A model generated the notes under the pieces. That model ran no database searches. It saw only the letters and a program-made list of their open reading frames with translations, and was not told the DNA's origin. Source: Lachnospiraceae bacterium (lineage in GTDB: Bacteria > Bacillota > Clostridia > Lachnospirales > Lachnospiraceae). Taken from it: a DNA stretch of 34,613 nt. The translations under genes were made by a program, and so were the position numbers. This document shows, piece after piece, positions 1 to 7,440 of the stretch. Numbering within the stretch: position 1 is the stretch's first letter; the number at the start of each line of letters is the position of its first letter. The stretch spans positions 1 to 34,613 of the forward strand of contig JAFTAP010000007.1 in NCBI GenBank assembly GCA_017455525.1, in the 5' to 3' direction.

Positions 1-115
1 CCCGCCCGAACATGAGGAAGTAGCAATTTGCGTAGCAAATTAGCGGATTCCGAATGGACGGAGCATGGCGAGAGCAGCTTGCTGCGTAGCCATGCGTAAG
101 CATCATAAACAACGC
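1..115. repeat. Structured intergenic repeat-like element downstream of proB
   Basis: No coding region was recognised in the first 200 bases. Instead there are stacked inverted repeats: AATTTGC/GCAAATT (25-31 with 35-41), the near-palindrome ATTCCGAAT (47-55), and a larger hairpin GCATGGC/GCCATGC (63-69 with 89-95) that encloses a second stem GCAGC/GCTGC (74-78 with 81-85). This looks like a repetitive intergenic element. Similar AGCGGATTCC / GGACGGAGC strings recur in Lachnospiraceae intergenic DNA as far as I recall, but only one copy is in this window and I could not check. Confidence 0.4.
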
Positions 116-135
116 AAAGGGGCTTTTGACCCCAG
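116..135 (-). terminator. Possible terminator hairpin after proB
   Basis: On the minus strand GGGG-TCAAAAG-CCCC (119-133) forms a short GC stem followed by a weak T run (TTTGCGTTGTTT). It sits about 70 nt beyond the proB stop and could end the proB transcript. The T tract is poor, so it may only be the terminal part of the adjacent structured repeat. Confidence 0.3.
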
Positions 136-202
136 CATCATACTATCCTGACATACAGGCAAACTAACAATACTGCCGGTTTTCACAAATCTAAGCTATG
201 GA

Positions 203-1066
203 TCAGTCATTCACGAAATCCTCAATAAAGAAATCAGACCGCTTGTCTGCATGTATATAAGTGCCGACATCCGCTCCCGACACTATCCTGTGTATATTCC
301 CCAGATCGTCAGCATTGGCAATGACCATGTCGCAGCCAGAAGCGGAAGCAATGCGGGCGGCCGAGATCTTGGTAGCCATGCCTCCTGTTCCCATAAGGCT
401 TCCGGTGCTGTCCTTTGCGAATCTCTCAACCGTATCGTCAAGCCTTGCTATCTCCGGGATAAACTCCGCCTTATCGCTTTGATGCGGATCGTCTGTATAC
501 AAGCCGTCTATATCAGACAGCAGTATCAGAAGATCAGCCTCAATCAAAGCCGCAACTATGGCGGACAAAGTATCGTTATCACCAAACTCTATTTCATAAG
601 TCGCTATAGTGTCATTCTCATTCACGACCGGCACTACGCCGAGTGTCAGTAATTCCTCAAAGGTATTCCTCGCATTGAAGCGGTTCACGTTATCGACTAT
701 CGTGTGCTTGGTCATAAGCACCTGCGCCGTCATCTGATTGTATTCGGAGAATAATTTCTGATACATCATCATAAGCCTCGCCTGACCTATCGCGGCGGCG
801 GCCTGCTTTAATTTAAGCTTCTCGTCCGGACCATCTTGCTTGTCATTACCGCTGTAATAGATGCCTCTTATATTCGCAGCCTTAAGCCCCACGGATATGG
901 CGCCTGAAGACACCAGCACCACATCCCGCCCTCCGTTATGAAGGTCCGTAAGCTCCCGCACCAGCTTCTCAAGCCTCACAAGATCTGCCCCGCCCGTCTC
1001 CTTATGCGTAATAGAAGACGACCCGATCTTCACGACTATTCTTTTCTTATCACTGAAATCTCTCAT
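203..1066 (-). CDS. proB: Glutamate 5-kinase, short form without PUA domain
   Basis: Phosphorylates the gamma-carboxyl of glutamate with ATP, the first step of proline synthesis, in the cytoplasm. The 287-residue protein shows the amino-acid-kinase fold: KIGSS near residues 13-17, VSSGA, a VNENDT motif, FGDNDTLSA, the SDIDGLYTDDP loop and the GTGGMATKI nucleotide motif. It ends right after the kinase domain, so the C-terminal PUA domain of the roughly 367-residue E. coli enzyme is missing; short forms are known. A charged insertion of about 20 residues lies before KQAAAAIGQ. The ORF is open to 1114, but the ATG at 1066 is preceded by GGGAG at 11 nt and begins at the conserved kinase start. 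proA is not in the window and may lie further left. Confidence 0.95.
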   Translation of the reverse strand: MRDFSDKKRIVVKIGSSSITHKETGGADLVRLEKLVRELTDLHNGGRDVVLVSSGAISVGLKAANIRGIYYSGNDKQDGPDEKLKLKQAAAAIGQARLMMMYQKLFSEYNQMTAQVLMTKHTIVDNVNRFNARNTFEELLTLGVVPVVNENDTIATYEIEFGDNDTLSAIVAALIEADLLILLSDIDGLYTDDPHQSDKAEFIPEIARLDDTVERFAKDSTGSLMGTGGMATKISAARIASASGCDMVIANADDLGNIHRIVSGADVGTYIHADKRSDFFIEDFVND

Positions 1067-1086
1067 ATAAATAGTAACTCCCATCC

Positions 1087-1167
1087 GCATGTGAAATGCA
1101 ATATATTTTTTCATGCACCCGGCATGCCTCTAAATGTGCCTGAAAAAACATATTACACTTCACATGC
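1087..1167 (-). repeat. 81-nt near-perfect hairpin between the COG2509 gene and proB
   Basis: The arms at 1087-1113 and 1141-1167 are 27-nt inverted repeats differing at only three positions. In minus-strand RNA, the transcribed direction, all three differences become G-U pairs, giving 27 continuous pairs. After one mismatch (1114/1140) a further GCAC/GTGC stem (1115-1118 with 1136-1139) continues, and the apical loop holds the palindrome GGCATGCC. The structure begins at the last base of the upstream stop codon and ends 20 nt before the proB start, leaving the ribosome site free. It could be an RNase III processing or mRNA-stabilising element, or the remains of a small inverted-repeat mobile element. 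Confidence 0.8.
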
Positions 1168-2747
1168 TACATTGTTGCATATTTACAAATGTATTTTTCA
1201 GCCGCCCTCATTCCATCTATCGCAGCCGACATAATGCCTCCGGCATAGCCGGCTCCTTCTCCGACGGGGTATGCGCCGCTTATATTTACCGCCTGCATGT
1301 CGTCATTTCTTATTATCCTCACAGGCGATGAAGTCCTTGCCTCAACTCCCGCAAAGAGCGTATCATCTCCGTCAAAGCCCGATATCTTCCTCCCGAATGA
1401 CGGCATGGCTTCGATTATATCATCACATACAAAGTCGGGCAAAATATTCCTTATATTCCCCAAGCCATAGCTTCCCTTACAGCAAGGCTTCAAATCACCC
1501 AAAGTCTCCGTTGCCATGTTTTTCTTGAAATCTCCGTATCTCTGATAAGGTATAGCTCCGCCGCATTCATCAAAAGCCTTCTTTTCTATATCCCTCTGAA
1601 GCCTGACTCCCGCAAGAGCGTCGTCTCCGTATTCCATATAATCTCCAGACGATACCGTGCAGACGATCGCAGCATTTGAATTTTCGCCATCCCTTGCTGA
1701 ATAGCTCATGCCGTTAACGGTAAGCCGCCCTTTTTCCGACGACGCATTAACGACATATCCGCCCGGACACATACAGAACGAATAAACTCCCCTGCCGTCT
1801 GATGCATGATAGGTAAGCTTATAGCTTGCATTCTCCTGATGAAGCGCCCCATCTATAAGATAGCGTTTATGCTCCGCCCTTACTCCCACCGCAAAGGGCT
1901 TTGCTTCCATATCAAAGCCCGCATCATACAGCATCTTAAAAGTATCCCTTGCCGAATGACCAAGGCATAGGAATACATTATCACAGGAAATAATACCGCC
2001 CTGCTTCCCGCTGACGACGACTCCGTCTACTCTGCCGCCTGACACTATGATATCATCCAGCGCACATCCGAAGTGAATCTCGCCTCCAAGCTCCTCTATC
2101 TCCCGCCTGATAGATGGTATTATCGCTCCAAGCCTGTCCGTGCCTATATGCGGATGTGAATCCGTCCTTATGCTCTCATCCGCTCCATGTCGGATAAGCG
2201 TATCTAAGATAAACTCCTTCCGTCCTTCCTTGTCCTTTATGCCAGTGCTTAATTTCCCATCCGAAAAAGTCCCCGCTCCGCCCTCACCGAACTGCACGTT
2301 AGAATCAGGATTAAGCTTGCCGGTGTCGAAGAAATGCTGCACATCCTCTGCTCTTTCCTCGATACATCTCCCTCTCTCGTAAACTATAGGCCTGTACCCC
2401 TCTTTAGCGAGAATAAGCGAGGCAAAAATCCCCGCCGGTCCGAAGCCTATGACGACAGGCCTGCAAGAGCTTCTTGCTGTCCCATGTATAGGACAGCGGT
2501 ACCTAACCTCCTTCATTATAGAGACATTACTCCTACTGCATTTCTTTATAATCCCCTCTTCACCTTCCGCGCTTACGGCTACGGTATAAACATCCAATAT
2601 ATCCTTCTTCCTCGCATCCACAGCCTTCTTAAGCACCCGAAACTCCCGCATATCCGAAGCCTCAAGCCTTAAAAGATGCGAAACCTTATTCTTAACATGC
2701 TCTTCCCCCGCCCCCGCAGGAACCCTGATATCACTGACCCTTATCAT
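1167..2747 (-). CDS. FAD-dependent dehydrogenase, COG2509 family
   Basis: A 526-residue flavoprotein of the widespread but uncharacterised COG2509 family. It opens with the family's N-terminal alpha/beta domain (MIRVSDIRVPAG, then the DARKK...VYTV stretch) and continues with a Rossmann FAD motif GFGPAGIFAS near residue 101 and YERG at the end of the second strand. FGEGGAGTFSDGKL, CLGHSARDTF and a C-terminal GEGAGYAGGIMSAAIDG segment are all family hallmarks. The substrate is unknown. Its ATG overlaps the stop of the upstream ATPase gene (ATGA), implying translational coupling. It is of full family length and appears intact. Confidence 0.9.
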   Translation of the reverse strand: MIRVSDIRVPAGAGEEHVKNKVSHLLRLEASDMREFRVLKKAVDARKKDILDVYTVAVSAEGEEGIIKKCSRSNVSIMKEVRYRCPIHGTARSSCRPVVIGFGPAGIFASLILAKEGYRPIVYERGRCIEERAEDVQHFFDTGKLNPDSNVQFGEGGAGTFSDGKLSTGIKDKEGRKEFILDTLIRHGADESIRTDSHPHIGTDRLGAIIPSIRREIEELGGEIHFGCALDDIIVSGGRVDGVVVSGKQGGIISCDNVFLCLGHSARDTFKMLYDAGFDMEAKPFAVGVRAEHKRYLIDGALHQENASYKLTYHASDGRGVYSFCMCPGGYVVNASSEKGRLTVNGMSYSARDGENSNAAIVCTVSSGDYMEYGDDALAGVRLQRDIEKKAFDECGGAIPYQRYGDFKKNMATETLGDLKPCCKGSYGLGNIRNILPDFVCDDIIEAMPSFGRKISGFDGDDTLFAGVEARTSSPVRIIRNDDMQAVNISGAYPVGEGAGYAGGIMSAAIDGMRAAEKYICKYATM

Positions 2748-3721
2748 ATTATTTTGTCAAAAACTCCCTTCGGCATGATACTTAAAATGCTGTCTTTATT
2801 TTTACCTTCGTAATAAAATGATGACAGTTTAGATTTGCTATACCGTCTGATAGGATCGTCTATCGTTGCCTTAACAAGAATGTCCTCAAAGAACCTTTCC
2901 CAACTGAAAAAAGCTCTGCTTTCTATGAAATCCTCCGGTCTCTCAAGTATATTGTCTATATTATCCACCTTTATTATGCCAGATTTTAATATAATCCACT
3001 CAAAAGATTCCGGAAAATACAGTTGAACATCGCTCATCCTTTTTGAAATAGCAAGAACCGAGGCAACATATGCCCCGAAAGCTGCGCCATCCGCTATAAC
3101 TGTAACGTGTTTATCATGCGGCATATTCTCAAGCTTGCCTACAATCTTTGAATTTCCGCCTGCACTTTGGCACTTATCAGCTCCGCATATTTTTTGATAG
3201 AATTGAAAGCCCGATCCGGTGTCCTCTACAAGCACTACCGCATCTTTTATTTCATAAATCCCGACATCAGTATAAATCGGATAAAACTCATGATATATCT
3301 TCTCCGGAAAATGATATTTCCCTGTCGTTCTTATTCCATATATCTCTTTTATGCTGTATGGCAAATTATATAAGGGCTGTCTTGTGATAAGCACATAATA
3401 ATTACTGCTATCCCGAATCGTTTCCGCAAAATCTTTTGAAAAAATAAACGAATAGTCCTCGTCAAAAAAAATGATGCTGTCATTGTAAGTCTTTAATGTA
3501 TCCTGCCATGTTATAGGATTAGCTGAAAAGACAATACAGGGGACATCGGAATTAAGCATTATCCCACTTTCAACCCCATATCTGCCATAAGTATTAAGTA
3601 AATCGATCAGCGTGGTCTTTCCCGTTGCGCTGTCCCCTTGGATAATCGTTATATTCCTTTTAATATCAAACTCATATTTAAGCCTTGACGACTCTATTGC
3701 TATATGGTGACTGCCCTTCAT
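2744..3721 (-). CDS. P-loop ATPase-like protein paired with DUF4869
   Basis: A 325-residue cytoplasmic protein of unknown function. A Walker A motif GDSATGKTT lies at residues 29-37 and a hydrophobic strand ending in acidic residues (IIFFDE, 83-88) looks like Walker B, followed by VLITRQPL as a possible sensor region. The C-terminal half contains VVLVEDTGSGFQFY (162-175) and VIADGAAFG (208-216). These resemble the E and D-x-D surroundings of TOPRIM-type domains in OLD-like proteins, but the second acidic residue is not evident, so this is only a guess. It starts 15 bp after the DUF4869 gene and overlaps the next gene by 4 bp. The region looks more A+T-rich than the flanking housekeeping genes. 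Neither target nor substrate can be stated. Confidence 0.75.
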   Translation of the reverse strand: MKGSHHIAIESSRLKYEFDIKRNITIIQGDSATGKTTLIDLLNTYGRYGVESGIMLNSDVPCIVFSANPITWQDTLKTYNDSIIFFDEDYSFIFSKDFAETIRDSSNYYVLITRQPLYNLPYSIKEIYGIRTTGKYHFPEKIYHEFYPIYTDVGIYEIKDAVVLVEDTGSGFQFYQKICGADKCQSAGGNSKIVGKLENMPHDKHVTVIADGAAFGAYVASVLAISKRMSDVQLYFPESFEWIILKSGIIKVDNIDNILERPEDFIESRAFFSWERFFEDILVKATIDDPIRRYSKSKLSSFYYEGKNKDSILSIMPKGVFDKII

Positions 3722-3736
3722 CCCATCCCCTATAAA

Positions 3737-4174
3737 CTATACATATTTTATTGCCGTCCGAGTATACTCGTCCATGTTCATTACAATTTTATCTTCATTG
3801 AGTATCCTTATCTCAAACGGCTCCAGATTTTCAAACGGCATAAAATATCTTAGATTAATGCTTATATCCTTATCCTTCCCCATCTCCAAAAGCCATTTTG
3901 CGCAGTTCTCTCCACAGCTTGTGGCATTGAACATCAATTCCGGCTTATTATATATACATATAAGAGTCTGCAGCCCTCCTGACAATCTCTCTGGCGGTAT
4001 AGGGCCTAACACATCACTCATAATAAGCTCCCCGCCCTGATATTCAGATTTATCTATATCACGAATCATCCTGCTAACAAGCCCTTCCGAAAGCCATTTC
4101 GCCTCATAGTTAAATCTGAACCAAGCCGGACCGTTCATCACATTATCCTTTTCGCCAAAATAAATGCTCAACAT
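3737..4174 (-). CDS. DUF4869 domain-containing protein
   Basis: A 145-residue soluble protein that I recognise as DUF4869, a family of about 150 residues in Clostridia with no assigned function. Characteristic segments are the N-terminal MLSIYFGE, the central D-I-D-K-S-E, VLGPIPPERLSGG-QTLI, the NATSCGENCAKWLL cysteine pair and LNEDKIVMNM near the end. The reading frame is open from a TTG at 4192, but the ATG at 4174 has GGATAGG at good spacing and fits the family start. It is the first gene after a sigma-A-like promoter and is followed 15 bp later by the ATPase gene. The two probably work together, which is inference from spacing. Confidence 0.8.
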   Translation of the reverse strand: MLSIYFGEKDNVMNGPAWFRFNYEAKWLSEGLVSRMIRDIDKSEYQGGELIMSDVLGPIPPERLSGGLQTLICIYNKPELMFNATSCGENCAKWLLEMGKDKDISINLRYFMPFENLEPFEIRILNEDKIVMNMDEYTRTAIKYV

Positions 4175-4225
4175 ATCATTGCCTATCCACAAATTAAAAC
4201 AGCATCTTAAAATAGTATACTAAAA

Positions 4226-4254
4226 ATATTACATCGTGAAATAAATCAATGCAA
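4226..4254 (-). promoter_or_regulatory. Sigma-A-like promoter for the DUF4869-ATPase-COG2509-proB run
   Basis: Minus strand TTGCAT (4249-4254), 17-nt spacer, TAATAT (4226-4231). The predicted start is about 45 nt upstream of the DUF4869 ATG. A small palindrome AGTATACT lies just downstream of the -10 box and could bind a regulator. The gap from the DUF6311 stop to here contains no obvious terminator. Confidence 0.6.
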
Positions 4255-4312
4255 GAATGATACAATCCAGCTGATTAATACTAAAATCCGTGCATCAATT
4301 TTACACAGTTCC

Positions 4313-6106
4313 TTAATGTCTGTTGCTGACTAATATTATCTCGTCGTCTGTAAATATATAGCTTACATTACTGAATCTTTCCTGTATTTCCTCTATGTTT
4401 ATGTCCTGTTTTCGGAATATGTACATGGTATCGGGTTCGGGGGTGCCGTATTCCAGGAGATTTTCACATTCCGATATCCTGCTCCTCACCTTATCCATAT
4501 CGTCCCTTGAGAAATGAAAATTGCTGACTGTCATTCCATGCCTTATTGCGAACTCGGTATAGCCTATCATCTGATCCCTTATCTCATCTCCGTAAAACTC
4601 CCCGAAATAATAATCGTGCATGAACTGAAGGTGTTTTATTCCCTGCCAGTCATTAAGGTCAAGACTGTCCGCTGCAAAATGCGCCTCGCTCCTAACAGCA
4701 TACTGATCCTCGATAAGCGCCACCTTCTCGCTGAACTCGAATATCTGCAGGAGACAGCCCAGCACAAGAACATGAACGAAGTACCCTTTTATTTCCTTGC
4801 CAGCACAATATATGGCAAGCAGGATGACGGCATACATCACAGGCCAGAGAAACCTTCCCGATGCCCTAAACATGCTCCATGTGTCAAATATGAAATCAGG
4901 AAGCGGTATCTCATAAAGCACATGAAAGCCGAATGTTACCTTGGGCGAAAGCGCCACTATCCATAGAATAACAGACGTAAAAAATATCGAAATAATAAAA
5001 TTCCTATGCAATCCCCAAAGCAAGCGGAAATTCCTGACGATATACGCCACAGCAGGAATAAGGAATATTAATGCCATTATGCCGATATAAGACAGCCCCT
5101 CATACTGGCACTCTATAAGCGGAAATTCCTTTATTATCCTTGAATAATCTATCGGATTAAACAAAGAATTAAGATTTGCGCTGTAAGATCCTAGCCCATC
5201 CGAGCTGCCCGATATCCCGCCATAGAAGCCCCCGAACAGATAAAAAACAAACACAGTCGAAGCAAGATAAGGAATAACAAAAGCACAGAAAACCTGAATC
5301 CTGCGTAATATGCCTGTCTTTAATTTACCTCTAATCCAATAAATCACACCATTGCTTAAGTCATTCTTATCGGAAATTTCAGTATCAGAGCCGCCCCTAT
5401 GTCCTTGATTCTCAAGCGCCTCCCACAAAGCAAAGCCTAAAAGCATCACGGAAACCATCCCGTATATCGTAAAATGCACAGAAACACAGAGCATTCCCAG
5501 CACGCACCAAAGCAGTATCCGAAGCCATACCCGCTTAACCTTGTCCCTGTAAATAAATAATAATATCCCGATAAGTATCAGATAATGCGAGGCTAAAGCC
5601 GTATGATAATACATCCTCTGCCAAAGCGGAGCGCAGAATACAAAGGGCACGCAGGCAGCACAGCACTGCGCCTCGCTCTTTAACATCCTGCGAAGCAGCA
5701 GCTTGGCAAATCCCCCCTGCATCATAAAGCAGAACAAGCCATATATCCCGAAGAACTGAAACGTCTCAGGAAGTATCGGCGATAATATCTTGAAAAACAG
5801 CGAGACTATCGGAATGGAATCCGTGTAGATCACGGAAGCAAGATAAGGATAAAAGCTCGTATCGCAAAGCCCTACAGGAAAATGCCAGCCTGACGCCCGA
5901 TAAAGCTTCCATCCCACATAATGCTGTGAGAGGTCATACCACCCTGTAAGCAGCCAGTCCTCATAAGTAACATCAAGTATGCTGACGCCATAAAGAGCAA
6001 TAAAAACCAGCCCTCCGAATAAAGCGCCAAGCATAAAAGAAAACTGCCACCTGACCTTGCCGTTTAAGATATTCTTTAACCTATTATCTTCGCTCATATC
6101 AGCCAT
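4313..6106 (-). CDS. DUF6311 polytopic membrane protein
   Basis: A 597-residue integral membrane protein with about ten or eleven hydrophobic segments spread from residue 22 to about 450, then a soluble C-terminal domain of roughly 150 residues. The first extracytoplasmic loop contains LTGWYDLSQHYVGWKLYR and, a little later, the TDSIPI motif. This arrangement resembles DUF6311 proteins, which look like GT-C glycosyltransferases or related membrane enzymes. A role in decorating surface glycans is plausible but not shown. Neither ATG 6106 nor ATG 6097 has a convincing ribosome binding site, so translation may depend on the gene 14 bp upstream. Confidence 0.75.
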   Translation of the reverse strand: MADMSEDNRLKNILNGKVRWQFSFMLGALFGGLVFIALYGVSILDVTYEDWLLTGWYDLSQHYVGWKLYRASGWHFPVGLCDTSFYPYLASVIYTDSIPIVSLFFKILSPILPETFQFFGIYGLFCFMMQGGFAKLLLRRMLKSEAQCCAACVPFVFCAPLWQRMYYHTALASHYLILIGILLFIYRDKVKRVWLRILLWCVLGMLCVSVHFTIYGMVSVMLLGFALWEALENQGHRGGSDTEISDKNDLSNGVIYWIRGKLKTGILRRIQVFCAFVIPYLASTVFVFYLFGGFYGGISGSSDGLGSYSANLNSLFNPIDYSRIIKEFPLIECQYEGLSYIGIMALIFLIPAVAYIVRNFRLLWGLHRNFIISIFFTSVILWIVALSPKVTFGFHVLYEIPLPDFIFDTWSMFRASGRFLWPVMYAVILLAIYCAGKEIKGYFVHVLVLGCLLQIFEFSEKVALIEDQYAVRSEAHFAADSLDLNDWQGIKHLQFMHDYYFGEFYGDEIRDQMIGYTEFAIRHGMTVSNFHFSRDDMDKVRSRISECENLLEYGTPEPDTMYIFRKQDINIEEIQERFSNVSYIFTDDEIILVSNRH

Positions 6107-6120
6107 AGCATAGTTTATTA

Positions 6121-7365
6121 TCAGGCGTTAAGATATCCCGCCGCATGGCACCCGGCAAGCATGCCCGTAGCCCATGCGAAATGCAGGTTGTAGCCTCCGC
6201 ATACGCCGTCACTATCGAGTAGTTCTCCTGCGACATATATCCCCTCATGCCCATATAGCATGCAATTATCATCGACAGCAGATAAAGGCACACCGCCTGC
6301 AATGGTCTGGGCACGGGAGAAGTCCTTAAGCATTTCAGGTGACAGCTCATATCTGTGATGCTTCACATTATCGCATAATTTGTCAATATATCCATCACGC
6401 CTTGTATCTATCGGATGCACGAGATAATTTATAAGCTTCTTCGCAAAAAGACCTGTAAGCAGCTCATTAAGCTTCCTTTCTGGATATAGCCTTATCCTTC
6501 TATTAAGCTCTGCCTTGAATTCGTCGTCAGTCATCACAGGAAAAAAATCAACTTCTGCATAAGCCCTCTTACCGTCACCCATAATCCTGCAGGCCTGCCC
6601 TGAGATATCCATAGCGCATATCCCCGAAAGCCCCTTATCATAAGGCTGAAGCTCCCCAGATGAACTCTCCGCAAGGCTCCCGTCCTCTCTCAAAAGGCAT
6701 AACCTTGCATCACAGCGTATACCCTTCAATAAAGAAAGATCCTCCTTTACTATAAGCGGGGTAAGCGCAGGGTATATGGGCGTTAACGGTACATCAAGGC
6801 TCCTTAATAACTCATAACCCGAACCGTCAGAGCCGGTTTTAGGCGACACGCATCCCCCACAGGAAATAATGATGCGGTCGTACTGTCTTTTAGCTCTTTT
6901 CTTTCTCCTGTCGGATTCTGTGATATCTGCCAAAATACTTCTGTCATCACCTATGACAAGCTTACCGCAGTCACACACTATGGATACGTCAAGACTCTTA
7001 AGCTCTAATAGCAGCGCAGACCTCACTGTCTCGGCAGTATCGGTATAAGGATATATACCGCCCTTCCTCTCCCTGTGCCTCACGCCGATGCTCTCAAAGA
7101 AATCAATACAGTCCTTTACGCTGAACTTATCAAGGATGCGTCCTGTTCTCCCATCCTTATCCGTAGATGAATGAAAACATGACGACTCCATACGCAAATT
7201 TGAGAAATTGCACTTACCGTTTCCCGTTATAAGAATCTTATTCGCAAGACTATCTTTATGCTCATAAATAATGACTGACGCGCCTGACCTCGCTGCGGTT
7301 ATCGCCGCCATTATCCCCGATGCGCCCCCGCCTATTATTGCTATCCTAACTCCTTTGTTAATCAT
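6121..7365 (-). CDS. HI0933/BaiN-like NAD(P)/FAD-dependent oxidoreductase
   Basis: A 414-residue flavoprotein of the HI0933 (YhiN) family. The N-terminus carries a Rossmann motif IIGGGASGIMAA and then the signature KILITGNGKCNFSN. A second motif IISCGGC...PKTGSDGSGYELL and the C-terminal VAGELLDSDGVCGGYNLHFAWATG complete the family fingerprint. Its physiological substrate is not established; the related BaiN of Clostridium reduces bile-acid intermediates, but most members are uncharacterised. The frame is open from a TTG at 7377, but ATG 7365 has GGAG six nt upstream. That ribosome site can be base-paired by the upstream hairpin (see 7371-7434). Confidence 0.9.
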   Translation of the reverse strand: MINKGVRIAIIGGGASGIMAAITAARSGASVIIYEHKDSLANKILITGNGKCNFSNLRMESSCFHSSTDKDGRTGRILDKFSVKDCIDFFESIGVRHRERKGGIYPYTDTAETVRSALLLELKSLDVSIVCDCGKLVIGDDRSILADITESDRRKKRAKRQYDRIIISCGGCVSPKTGSDGSGYELLRSLDVPLTPIYPALTPLIVKEDLSLLKGIRCDARLCLLREDGSLAESSSGELQPYDKGLSGICAMDISGQACRIMGDGKRAYAEVDFFPVMTDDEFKAELNRRIRLYPERKLNELLTGLFAKKLINYLVHPIDTRRDGYIDKLCDNVKHHRYELSPEMLKDFSRAQTIAGGVPLSAVDDNCMLYGHEGIYVAGELLDSDGVCGGYNLHFAWATGMLAGCHAAGYLNA

Positions 7366-7370
7366 ATATA

Positions 7371-7434
7371 GCTCCAACTTTCACTCCTTTTGGAGCACAT
7401 AAGGTATGTGCTCCAAAACCCGCCAATGGCGGGT
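7371..7434 (-). promoter_or_regulatory. Tandem hairpins and alternative ribosome-site pairing
   Basis: Between the flippase and the HI0933 gene lie two perfect hairpins. One is ACCCGCC/GGCGGGT (7418-7424 with 7428-7434, 3-nt loop). The other has 14-bp arms at 7388-7401 and 7405-7418 with a 3-nt loop. In the minus transcript the 3' arm of the second ends with GCTCCAA (7396-7390), which is also perfectly complementary to TTGGAGC (7377-7371), the ribosome site of the next gene. Two mutually exclusive folds are therefore possible. The first hairpin followed by TTTT could also act as a weak terminator for the flippase gene. Confidence 0.65.
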
Positions 7435-7440
7435 ACGCCC

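Noticed and set aside
6099-6350. 83-codon minus-strand ORF overlapping the HI0933 gene end
   Set aside because: Lies in another frame of the conserved C-terminus of the flavoprotein; no family resemblance.
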